From: Azospirillum endophyticum
Lineage (GTDB): Bacteria; Pseudomonadota; Alphaproteobacteria; Azospirillales; Azospirillaceae
Reading direction: 5' to 3'
Assembly: GCF_016595245.1 (NCBI RefSeq)
Contig: NZ_JAENHM010000086.1
Coordinates: forward strand, 1 to 43,381
Length of the DNA: 43,381 nt
The position numbers were made by a program, and so were the translations under genes. This document shows positions 16,408 through 23,464 of this stretch, one piece after another (the first letter of the stretch is position 1; every line of letters starts with the position of its first letter). The notes beneath the pieces were generated by a model, which saw nothing but the letters and a program-made list of their open reading frames with translations, was not told where the DNA came from and searched no databases.

Positions 16408-17355
16408 ATGAGCCTCGCCGTCGCCTTCCAGATGGACCCCATCGAGTCGATCAACATCGACACCGATTCCAGCTTCATGATGGCGCTGGAGGCGCAGAAG
16501 CGCGGCCATCGCCTGTTCCACTACCACCCGCGCGACCTGATCCTGACCGGCAACCGGCTGACCGCCCGCGTGCGCGAGATGACGGTGGTGCGCCAGCGCG
16601 GTGCCCATTACACGCTGGGCGATCCGGTGCCGACCGATTTGTCGACGATGGACGTCATCCTGCTGCGGCAGGACCCGCCCTTCGACATGGCCTACATCAC
16701 CTCCACCCACCTGCTGGAGCATGTCCAGCCCAAGGTGCTGGTGGTCAACGACCCGGCCGAGGTGCGCAACGCGCCGGAAAAGCTGTTCATCACCAAGTTC
16801 CCCGACCTGATGCCGCCGACGCTGATCACCAGCGACAAGCAGGCCATCCTCGACTTCCGGGCCGAGCACAAGGACATCATCGTCAAGCCGCTGTTCGGCA
16901 ACGGCGGCGCCGGCGTCTTCCATTTGAAGCCGGACGACGAGAATCTGGGATCGCTGCTGGAGATGTTCACCCAGCTCTACCGCGAGCCGGTGATCGTCCA
17001 GCGCTACCTTCCGGAAATCCGCCAGGGCGACAAGCGCATCATCCTGATCGACGGCGAGCCGGCCGGTGCGGTCAGCCGCATGCCGCTGGAGGGCGAGGCC
17101 CGCGCCAACTTCCATGCCGGCGGCAGCGCCAGGAAGACCGAACTGACTGCGCGCGAGCGCGAGATGTGCGCCGCCATCGGCCCGGTGCTGCGCGAGAAGG
17201 GGCTGGTCTTCGTCGGCATCGACGTGATCGGCGACTACATGACCGAGATCAACGTCACCTCCCCCACCGGCATCCAGGAGATCAACCGCCTGGACGGGGT
17301 GCAGCTGGAAGCCCTGCTGTGGGACGCCATCGAGCGCCGCCGCGCGGGGAAATAA
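16408..17355 (+). CDS. gshB: Glutathione synthetase
   Basis: A 315-aa ATP-grasp enzyme joining gamma-glutamylcysteine and glycine, the second step of glutathione synthesis. The N-terminal domain starts AVAFQMDPIESINIDTDSSF and includes LRQDPPFDMAYITSTHLLE. The ATP-grasp part shows IIVKPLFGNGGAGVFHL, QRYLPEIRQGDKRIILIDG and the metal-binding end GIDVIGDYMTEINVTSPTG. The length and domain order match E. coli GshB. The ATG at 16408 has GGAG seven bases before it. The stop codon sits in the first unit of a 26-bp tandem repeat that continues into the intergenic region. In alphaproteobacteria gshB commonly accompanies rsmI and yraN, as here. Confidence 0.96.
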   Translation: MSLAVAFQMDPIESINIDTDSSFMMALEAQKRGHRLFHYHPRDLILTGNRLTARVREMTVVRQRGAHYTLGDPVPTDLSTMDVILLRQDPPFDMAYITSTHLLEHVQPKVLVVNDPAEVRNAPEKLFITKFPDLMPPTLITSDKQAILDFRAEHKDIIVKPLFGNGGAGVFHLKPDDENLGSLLEMFTQLYREPVIVQRYLPEIRQGDKRIILIDGEPAGAVSRMPLEGEARANFHAGGSARKTELTAREREMCAAIGPVLREKGLVFVGIDVIGDYMTEINVTSPTGIQEINRLDGVQLEALLWDAIERRRAGK

Positions 17356-17437
17356 GAATGCGCCGCCGCGCAGGGAAATGAAAACGCACCGCCGCGCGAG
17401 GAGATAAGAATGCGCCGCCGCGCGGGCAAGTAAGGAT
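17334..17437 (+). repeat. Four tandem copies of a 26-bp repeat over the gshB stop codon
   Basis: Units at 17334-17359, 17360-17385, 17386-17411 and 17412-17437 share the pattern GCGCCGCCGCGC, then GGGAAATAAGAAT, with a few substitutions each. The first unit encodes the last GshB residues (RRRAGK) and stop. Because 26 is not a multiple of three, later copies are out of frame with gshB, yet copies two and four each recreate ATG, the codons for RRRAGK and a stop. It looks like a local duplication of the gene's 3' end. Confidence 0.9.
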
Positions 17438-17467
17438 ACAGGCAACGCGGGAGCCGCCGGGCCGCCT

Positions 17468-18337
17468 TCAGGCGGCCGGGCGCTGCCGGGTGAAGGCGTC
17501 GCGGATATGCCGTGCCAGTTCGGCCGCTGCCGGCGTCGGCGGCCGGTCGGGCAGATGCAGCGTGACGGCGAAGGACGGCAGTTCCGGCAGGCCGCAGTCC
17601 GGCGGCAGGACATCGAGATCCGCCGGCACGGTAAAGGCCAGCCAAGCCGAAACCGCGAGGTCCATCCGCACGGTGGCGAATGTGGCATCGAGGCCGCCAT
17701 TCTCGAAGACGGTTCGCCAATTCCGGCCTTGCCGCTGCAGGCTTGCCGTCACCGCCGGCTTGAAGATGCAGCTGTCCACCACCAGCGACAGCGGCAGCGG
17801 CGCCTTCGCATAGGCCGTGCCGCCCCTGGCACCGACCCAAACCAGCCGGTCGGCCATCAGGTGCTCGCCCCGCGCCGTCGCCACCGGCTCTTCGACCACC
17901 GCGAGGTCGAGTTCACCGCCGGCAAGCCGTTCGGCCAGTTCCGAAGACGATCCGCAGACCAGCGACAGGTCGACCTGCGGAAATGCCTCGGCGAACCTCT
18001 TCAGCACCGGAGAGATGCAAGGTCCGACCAGATCATAGGGAGCCCCGATCCGTACCGGCCCGTCCAGGACGCCGCCGTTGATGCCGGCCCAGATTTCGTC
18101 GTTCAACGACAACAGCTGCCGGACCTTGCCCAACAGCCGTTCTCCGGACGGCGTCAGGCGCAGGCTGCGGCGGTCGCGGATGAACAATGCCCCACCCGTC
18201 AATGCCTCCAACCGGGCGATCTGCTGACTGACCGCGCCCTGCGTCAGGTTCAGGGTCTGGCTTGCCGCCGTCATGCTGCCCAGGTCGGCGGCGACGGCGA
18301 AGCTGCGCAGAAGCGCGATGTCGAGATTCCGGGCCAT
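17468..18337 (-). CDS. LysR-type transcriptional regulator
   Basis: A 289-aa regulator. The N-terminal winged HTH (about 1-65) reads LDIALLRSFAVAADLGSMTAASQTLNLTQGAVSQQIARLE, a standard LysR recognition helix. The effector-binding domain follows (about 88-285), with IGAPYDLVGPCISPVLKRFAEAFPQVDL. The ATG at 18337 gives the usual N-terminus; the frame continues 11 codons upstream. It diverges from a small cupin gene, with an ATTA-N7-TAAT dyad in the 113-bp gap, so it probably controls itself and the cupin gene. The inducer is unknown. Confidence 0.92.
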   Translation of the reverse strand: MARNLDIALLRSFAVAADLGSMTAASQTLNLTQGAVSQQIARLEALTGGALFIRDRRSLRLTPSGERLLGKVRQLLSLNDEIWAGINGGVLDGPVRIGAPYDLVGPCISPVLKRFAEAFPQVDLSLVCGSSSELAERLAGGELDLAVVEEPVATARGEHLMADRLVWVGARGGTAYAKAPLPLSLVVDSCIFKPAVTASLQRQGRNWRTVFENGGLDATFATVRMDLAVSAWLAFTVPADLDVLPPDCGLPELPSFAVTLHLPDRPPTPAAAELARHIRDAFTRQRPAA

Positions 18338-18343
18338 GCATGC

Positions 18344-18358
18344 ATTATGATCCCTAAT
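18344..18358. promoter_or_regulatory. Candidate LysR operator (T-N11-A dyad)
   Basis: ATTATGATCCCTAAT is an ATTA-N7-TAAT inverted repeat that contains the T-N11-A core typical of LysR-family recognition sites. It is 7 bp from the LysR start codon and about 93 bp before the cupin gene. Confidence 0.5.
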
Positions 18359-18450
18359 GGACGGCTTCACTAGAATTGGTTTTCAGGATGGCAGGGAGTG
18401 CGCGATCCTGCGGCCGCGGTCCCGTCGGACCGGCGGAAAAGGGAGTGCAC

Positions 18451-18819
18451 ATGAGTCCGTCCATCAACATCGAGGCGGCCCTGGCCGGCGTCACCGAGCA
18501 TTGGTCGCCCAAAGTGGTGGGGCGGGTGAACGACCAGTATGTGAAGGTCGCCAAACTTCTCGGCCAATTCGTCTGGCACAAGCATGACGATGAGGATGAA
18601 CTGTTCCAGGTCATCCGTGGCCGCATGCGCATCCAGTTCGAGGACGGCAGCGAAACCGCGCTGGCACCCGGCGAGTTCTGCATCGTTCCCCGCGGCGTGA
18701 TGCACAATCCGGTCGCCGACGAGGAATGCTGCATCCTGCTGATCGAAACGGTGACGACCAAGCACACCGGCGATGTCGAGACGCCGATGACCCGCTCCAT
18801 CGCCGAACAGCTGGCTTGA
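18451..18819 (+). CDS. Cupin-domain protein
   Basis: A 122-aa single-domain beta-barrel protein. Both cupin motifs are intact: the metal ligands His43 and His45 with Glu50 (HxH-x4-E, in WHKHDDEDELFQVIRG) and His85 in IVPRGVMHNP. A metal-dependent small-molecule enzyme or sensor is possible; the substrate cannot be told. GGGAG at 18441-18445 serves the ATG at 18451. It is transcribed divergently from a LysR regulator that is its likely controller and lies upstream of trpS. Confidence 0.9.
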   Translation: MSPSINIEAALAGVTEHWSPKVVGRVNDQYVKVAKLLGQFVWHKHDDEDELFQVIRGRMRIQFEDGSETALAPGEFCIVPRGVMHNPVADEECCILLIETVTTKHTGDVETPMTRSIAEQLA

Positions 18820-18911
18820 AGGCGCATCCGGCTGCGGCGCGCCGCGCCTTGACCGGCGGACTTCGGGGGGCGATAACTGCCGCCTCCCAGAGTTTTCGAG
18901 CGAGACCACCC

Positions 18912-19910
18912 GTGAACCGCATCTTCTCCGGCATGCAGCCGACCCGGCAGCTTCACCTCGGCAACTATCTGGGGGCGCTGCGCAACTGGGTGGATCTGCA
19001 GAACAGCTACGAGTGCATCTTCTGCGTCGTCGACCTGCATGCGCTGACCATCGACCAGGACCCCGAAGTCCTGCGCAACAACATCCGCGAGGTCGCCGCG
19101 GCCTATATCGCCGCCGGCATCGACCCGGACAAGAACATCCTGTTCAACCAGTCGGTCGTCGCCGGCCATGCCGAACTGAGCTGGATCCTGTCCTGCCACA
19201 CGCCGCTGGGCTGGCTGAACCGCATGACGCAGTTCAAGGAGAAGGCCGGCAAGCAGAAGGACATGGCCAACCTCGGCCTCTATGCCTACCCCACCCTGAT
19301 GGCCGCCGACATCCTGCTGTACAAGGCGACCCATGTGCCGGTGGGCGAGGACCAGAAGCAGCATCTGGAACTGGCGCGCGATATCGCCGGCGCCTTCAAC
19401 CGCCGCTATGAGACCGAATTCTTCCCGCTGCCCGAGCCGCAGATCCTGGGCGAGGCGACGCGGGTGATGAGCCTGCGCGACGGCAAGAAGAAGATGTCGA
19501 AATCGGACGAGTCCGAATATTCGCGCATCAACATGACCGACGACGCCGACACCATCGCGCAGAAGATCCGCAAGGCCAAGACCGACCCGGAACCCCTGCC
19601 GGAGACGGTGACCGAGCTGGAAGCCCGTCCGGAAGCCGACAACCTCGTCACCATCTACGGCGCGCTGGCCGGCCAGTCGCGCGAGCAGGTGCTGGCGCAG
19701 TTCGCGGGCGCCCAGTTCTCCGACTTCAAGAAGTCGCTGGTCGACCTGTCGGTGGACAAGCTGGCGCCGATCACCACCCGCATGAAGGAGCTGCTGGCCG
19801 ACAAGGCGGAGATCGACCGGCTGCTGAAGAAGGGCGGCGAGCGCGCCGCCGCCATCGCCGAGAAGAACCTGAACGACGTCAAGGACATCATCGGCCTGTT
19901 GCGGCCGTAA
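18912..19910 (+). CDS. trpS: Tryptophanyl-tRNA synthetase
   Basis: A 332-aa class I aminoacyl-tRNA synthetase that charges tRNA-Trp. The HIGH-equivalent motif HLGN is at 15-18 (QPTRQLHLGNYLGAL) and the KMSKS loop at 194-198. The tryptophan-binding region (CVVDLHALTI) and the VPVGEDQKQHLELARDIA segment are typical. The start is a GTG at 18912, which gives the normal family N-terminus MNRIFSGMQPT; the open frame extends further upstream without a better start. It is followed closely (13 bp) by a peptidase-like gene that may share its transcript. Confidence 0.96.
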   Translation: MNRIFSGMQPTRQLHLGNYLGALRNWVDLQNSYECIFCVVDLHALTIDQDPEVLRNNIREVAAAYIAAGIDPDKNILFNQSVVAGHAELSWILSCHTPLGWLNRMTQFKEKAGKQKDMANLGLYAYPTLMAADILLYKATHVPVGEDQKQHLELARDIAGAFNRRYETEFFPLPEPQILGEATRVMSLRDGKKKMSKSDESEYSRINMTDDADTIAQKIRKAKTDPEPLPETVTELEARPEADNLVTIYGALAGQSREQVLAQFAGAQFSDFKKSLVDLSVDKLAPITTRMKELLADKAEIDRLLKKGGERAAAIAEKNLNDVKDIIGLLRP

Positions 19911-19923
19911 GGATGTCTTGCCC

Positions 19924-20586
19924 GTGACGGCTCCCATCCTGCTCACCGGCTTCGCGCCGTTCGGGACCATCCCGGACGGCGAAGCGGGCCATCCCCCGGC
20001 GGAAGACCATCCCTGGACGGCCGATCCGACCGCCCTGCTGATGGCTCGGCTGGCGGGAGAGCCTGGGGTCGTCACCGCCACCCTGCCCCCCCTGTATGAC
20101 GCCTGCGGCGAGGCCTTCGCCGAATTGCTGGCGGAACACCGGCCGCTGGCGGCACTCGGCTTCGCCTGTCTGGAAGCGAGCGATTACATCCGGCTGGAGC
20201 GGCTGGCCTGGAACCGCGACGAAAGCCCATTGGCCGACGCCGCCGGGACGGTGCGCGAGACCGCCGACATCCTGCCCGATGGGCCGACCGCCTATGGCAG
20301 CACCCTTCCGGTGCCGCGGGTGATGCGGGAATTGTCGATGGCCGGGCTGCCGGTGACCTTCGGCGACTTTTCCGGCGGCTTCCTCGGCAACCATCTGTTC
20401 TATCGGGCGCGGCACATCATCGAGAGTGCCGGGCTGGACGTGCCCTACGGCTTCTTCCACATGCCGCCGCTGCCGGAACGGGCGGCGGTTCTGCGCCGTT
20501 TCGGCGGCCTGGCGCTGGACCGGCAGGAATTGGCGGTGCGCACGCTGGTCGGAATGCTGCGCACGGCGCTGAACGGCGTCGCCTGA
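19924..20586 (+). CDS. Pyroglutamyl-peptidase-like (C15 fold) protein lacking the catalytic Cys
   Basis: A 220-aa protein with the C15 pattern: LLTGFAPFGTIP at the start, an LERLAWN segment with the equivalent of the catalytic Glu (about residue 92), and GFFHMPPLP with the catalytic His (about 179). The active-site segment that normally reads AGTYVCNHxxY is here SGGFLGNHLFY, so the nucleophilic Cys is replaced by Gly (about residue 155) while the following Asn-His is kept. It is therefore unlikely to be a pyroglutamyl peptidase and may bind a ligand or have another activity. GTG at 19924 with AAGGA ten bases upstream is preferred over the TTG at 19918. The gene follows trpS and is convergent with a MarR regulator. 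Confidence 0.75.
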   Translation: MTAPILLTGFAPFGTIPDGEAGHPPAEDHPWTADPTALLMARLAGEPGVVTATLPPLYDACGEAFAELLAEHRPLAALGFACLEASDYIRLERLAWNRDESPLADAAGTVRETADILPDGPTAYGSTLPVPRVMRELSMAGLPVTFGDFSGGFLGNHLFYRARHIIESAGLDVPYGFFHMPPLPERAAVLRRFGGLALDRQELAVRTLVGMLRTALNGVA

Positions 20587-20595
20587 AAAACGGAA

Positions 20596-20970
20596 TTAGG
20601 CGGTTCGGGCGGAACGGCGCTGGTCGGGCGGGTTCACGATGGCGCGCAGTGCGTCCAGGAACTCACGGCCCTTGTCGGTCAGGGTGACGATCTTGCGGCG
20701 ACGCTCGCGCGGGTCTTCCTGCGCCTGCACCAGGTCGAGGCCGGCCTTGCCGAAGCTGTGCCAGCGGCTGAGCGCCGCGACGTTGCGCGACGCGGAGGAT
20801 TGGGCGATGCCCAGGCGTTCCGCCAACTCGCCGATGGAGATGCCTTCGCTCTGCGCGATGGTCATGAAACTCAGCGCATACTGGATGGGCAGGTCGGGGT
20901 CGAGCTTGCGGAACGCCTCAAGCACCTGGACGACGGTAAGGACCTCGTCATGACGAACGCGGGCCGGCAT
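20596..20970 (-). CDS. MarR-family winged-helix regulator
   Basis: A 124-aa regulator. The winged HTH reads ISIGELAERLGIAQSSASRNVAALSRW, followed by the wing DPRERRRKIVTLTDKGREFLDALR, which carries the conserved Asp-Pro-x-Glu-x-Arg pattern of MarR proteins. It is slightly shorter than typical members (about 140 aa), mainly at the C-terminus. It lies downstream of a set of very small minus-strand ORFs and may be the last gene of that unit. Confidence 0.88.
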   Translation of the reverse strand: MPARVRHDEVLTVVQVLEAFRKLDPDLPIQYALSFMTIAQSEGISIGELAERLGIAQSSASRNVAALSRWHSFGKAGLDLVQAQEDPRERRRKIVTLTDKGREFLDALRAIVNPPDQRRSARTA

Positions 20971-20996
20971 TCAGCAGGTCTCCGCGGCGCCGCGCG

Positions 20997-21173
20997 CTAT
21001 GCAGCGCGGGAGGGTGGTCCCCAGCGGGCCGGTGTGTAGATGATGTTCAGGCGTCCAAGCCATAGGATGACTTCCCCGTTTTCACGCCGCAGGTCGAAGG
21101 ACCCGGCCGGCGATGCCCAGCGGGCGTGTTCAACGAAGAGACGGTGACCGCAAAAACCCAGAAAGACACACAT
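20997..21173 (-). CDS. Small hypothetical protein (58 aa)
   Basis: From the ATG at 21173, preceded by GAGAGG five bases away, the frame encodes a 58-aa protein with many aromatic and hydrophobic residues. It reads FLGFCGHRLFVEHARWASP, then EVILWLGRLNIIYTPARW, like a small beta-rich or membrane-associated peptide. Composition is unlike the Arg/Pro/Ala shadow frames of this GC-rich DNA. It ends 26 bp before the MarR start on the same strand and overlaps a second small ORF (21130-21330) in another frame. I do not recognise the family. Confidence 0.5.
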   Translation of the reverse strand: MCVFLGFCGHRLFVEHARWASPAGSFDLRRENGEVILWLGRLNIIYTPARWGPPSRAA

Positions 21174-21330
21174 GGGATCCTCTCGATATCCGGAATTCAC
21201 GTTCGAAGGCTGCGGGACCGGGAAGGGCCGGTTGGGCATGGAGGGCGGCCGGGTTGCTGGCCATATGGGCGGCGTTGATGGCCGGATCGCCGGATCGGCG
21301 GGTCCAGGCAGTGGCTACGATGGCTTTCAT
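21130..21330 (-). CDS. Possible small protein (66 aa)
   Basis: An ATG at 21330 has a good ribosome site (GGAGAG, six bases upstream). The peptide starts MKAIVATAWTRRSGD and has no recognisable domain. It overlaps the 58-aa ORF at its 3' end in a different frame, so one of the two may be untranslated or they may be coupled. The strong ribosome site is the main evidence. Confidence 0.35.
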   Translation of the reverse strand: MKAIVATAWTRRSGDPAINAAHMASNPAALHAQPALPGPAAFEREFRISRGSHVCLSGFLRSPSLR

Positions 21331-21391
21331 CGAAACTCTCCAGAGGTTGGGTGATGCCGGCGTGAGAGGCCGGCAAATCCGGTATCGCCGG

Positions 21392-21616
21392 TCAGCGATA
21401 CGGTTGCAAGGTCAAAAATGTCCGCGCGTCCGATAGGTTCCGACCGCGGATGTGAAAAGGTGAGTGACGGGTGCCGAGCGGAGGCTCATCGCCCTCCGCG
21501 GATGCACCGTCCGTCAATCCGATGTCGCGCCGCAGATGGTCGCACAGACGGCCCGGCCCGGAGGATGCTCCGGCATCGAGCCAGCGGCTCCGCAACGCCG
21601 TCCACAAGGTCGGCAT
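21392..21616 (-). CDS. DUF1127-like small protein
   Basis: A 74-aa protein from the ATG at 21616, preceded by GGGGAGAC. The central part, LWTALRSRWLDAG then LCDHLRRDIGLTDG, matches the pattern of DUF1127 (YjiS-like) proteins: a basic helix ending in LxxDIGLxR/D. Such proteins in alphaproteobacteria are often linked to RNA turnover or phosphate and stress responses, but no function is assigned here. The C-terminal 35 aa are not part of the domain. It is the first ORF of a small minus-strand cluster with a good sigma-70-like promoter upstream. Confidence 0.6.
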   Translation of the reverse strand: MPTLWTALRSRWLDAGASSGPGRLCDHLRRDIGLTDGASAEGDEPPLGTRHSPFHIRGRNLSDARTFLTLQPYR

Positions 21617-21667
21617 GATCGTCTCCCCGATATGAGAGGCTCCGGCGGCCGGGCCCCTGACGGCGAA

Positions 21668-21697
21668 ATAATTCCGTATTCGGATGTATTCCGTCAA
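21668..21697 (-). promoter_or_regulatory. Candidate sigma-70 promoter for the small-ORF cluster
   Basis: On the minus strand TTGACG (21697-21692) is followed after 18 nt by AATTAT (21673-21668), close to both consensus hexamers, in one of the few AT-rich patches of the region. It lies about 50 bp before the DUF1127-like start. The spacer contains two copies of GAATAC, which could be an operator. Confidence 0.5.
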
Positions 21698-21903
21698 TCC
21701 GTCCATTCGAAGATGACGTGACCTTCACCGCGAGCCTGTTGCAAATCGGCACCGCTCGGGCGCCGTTTCGCCAACGGGCAGGATGGCGGCGAGGCCCTCT
21801 GGACAAGCGGACGCCCGTCGGTCAAACACGAAGCCGTTGCCGGACGCCGTCGGCGGTACTCCGTTCATCGGTTTCCTATCCATCAGTTCCAGGTCGCCCG
21901 TTC

Positions 21904-23442
21904 GTGTCCATCCTCCCTCCTCCCGCATGGCCGACAGTGGCGCGCTCCGCCCGTAAGCTGCGGGTGGCGGTGACGGCGACCGTCGTGGCGGTGGGGATGT
22001 CCTGGAGCCTGCCCGCGGCGGCAGAGGCGCGCTTCACCCCCGGCCCCTGCTGGTTCACCGTGCCCGACGGCGAAGCCGCACTGTGCGGAACGGTGGCGGT
22101 CCCGGAGCGGCGCGACCGCCCCAACAGCCGCAGCCTGCGCCTGCCGGTCGCCGTCCTGCTCAGCACCGCCCGCCAGCCCGCCCCCGATCCGGTGCTTTTC
22201 CTGGAAGGCGGACCCGGCGCCTCCCCCTTCGGCAGCGGCGAGGCGACGGAGGAGCGGATGGAAGTGTGGTGGGAGCTGTCGGCCCCCTTCCGCCGCACCC
22301 GAAACATGATCCTGTTCGACCCGCGCGGCGTCGGCCGGGCGGAACCGGACACCGATTGCCCGGAGCTGGACGCCGTCGGCGCCACCCGCGGCACCAAGCC
22401 GCTGACGCGCGAGCAGCGGACGGCGGCGGAACGGGCGGCGGTCGGCGCCTGCGCCGCACGGCTGGAGGCGGCCGGGCTGGACACCACGCAATTCTCCACC
22501 CCCGTCGCGGCGGAAGATGCGCTGGACATCGCCACGGCGCTGGGCGCCCAGCGGGTGAACCTGTTCGCGGTTTCCTACGGCACACGGGTCGGGTTGGAGA
22601 TCCTGCGGCGGCAGGGCGGCCGCGTCCGCACCGCCGTCTTCGACAGCGTCTACCCGCCCGACGTCAACGCGCAGGAAGAGACGGCCTGGCTGGCCCAACG
22701 CGCCTATCGGCGGCTGTTCGACGATTGCGCCGCCAGCCGGACCTGCCGTTCCGCCTTTCCCGATCTGGAAAAGCGCTTCCTCGGCTTGGTCGAGCGGCTG
22801 GACCGCAACCCGGTCGACATCGTGGCCGGCGACCATGAGACGCGCCGTGTCCTCAGGATGACCGGCGGTGCCGTCATCGCCGCCGGGCTGGAGGCGATGG
22901 CGATCAGCGAGGCGGTGCCGGCGGTGCCGATCATGATCGACCGTGCCGCCCGCGGCCAATATGCCGCCCTCGCCGAATGGGCGCCGACCAACTGGCTGGG
23001 CGATCCGGAAATCGCCGACGGGTTGGCCTTCTCCGTCGAATGCCGCGAGTCGGTGAACACCGCCGACCCGCTGAAGCGCGCCGACACCGCCCGCCGCAAT
23101 GCCCCCTACGGGCTGGTCGCCGTCGACGATCCCGGCCAGCGCGTCTGCCGGCTGTGGCCCGCCGGCCATCAGGACCTGGCCGAACGGCTGCCGGTCGCCA
23201 GCGCGGTACCGGCCCTGCTGCTGTCCGGCGCCTATGATCCGGTGACCCCACCCGAATGGGGCGACCGCGCCGCCGCCACCCTGCCCAAGAGCCGCCATCT
23301 GGTCTTCCGCGCCGCCAGCCACATCGTGACCTCCAGCGAGGATTGCGCCATGGCCGCCGCCGTGACCTTCGTCGAGCAGGAGTCGGTTCCGGCGACAGCC
23401 TGTCCGGGAGCGGCCAAGCCGCCGCTGTTCGAAGTGCCGTGA
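21904..23442 (+). CDS. Exported alpha/beta hydrolase (S33 peptidase-like)
   Basis: A 512-aa predicted periplasmic hydrolase resembling tripeptidyl-aminopeptidase/proline iminopeptidase-like S33 enzymes. A GTG at 21904 gives a good signal peptide (RSARKLR, a Val/Ala-rich core, cleavage near PAAAEA). The oxyanion motif is LFLEGGPGASPFG. The nucleophile Ser lies in FAVSYGTRVGLEIL, the acid in LLLSGAYDPVTPP and the His in FRAASHIVTS, so the triad is complete. The C-terminal CRLWPAG and TAP-like segments are typical of the SlpD/tripeptidyl branch. Several Cys (CWFT, CGTV, DCPE, CRS) suggest disulfides, fitting export. The open frame extends to 21718, but that N-terminal part is Arg/Pro-rich and not signal-like. 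Confidence 0.87.
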   Translation: MSILPPPAWPTVARSARKLRVAVTATVVAVGMSWSLPAAAEARFTPGPCWFTVPDGEAALCGTVAVPERRDRPNSRSLRLPVAVLLSTARQPAPDPVLFLEGGPGASPFGSGEATEERMEVWWELSAPFRRTRNMILFDPRGVGRAEPDTDCPELDAVGATRGTKPLTREQRTAAERAAVGACAARLEAAGLDTTQFSTPVAAEDALDIATALGAQRVNLFAVSYGTRVGLEILRRQGGRVRTAVFDSVYPPDVNAQEETAWLAQRAYRRLFDDCAASRTCRSAFPDLEKRFLGLVERLDRNPVDIVAGDHETRRVLRMTGGAVIAAGLEAMAISEAVPAVPIMIDRAARGQYAALAEWAPTNWLGDPEIADGLAFSVECRESVNTADPLKRADTARRNAPYGLVAVDDPGQRVCRLWPAGHQDLAERLPVASAVPALLLSGAYDPVTPPEWGDRAAATLPKSRHLVFRAASHIVTSSEDCAMAAAVTFVEQESVPATACPGAAKPPLFEVP

Positions 23443-23464
23443 GCGCCGTCGCGACGAAGCCCCC

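Noticed and set aside
17334..17437. Tandem repeats as a CRISPR array
   Set aside because: The 26-bp units are directly adjacent with no spacers and no cas genes are present.
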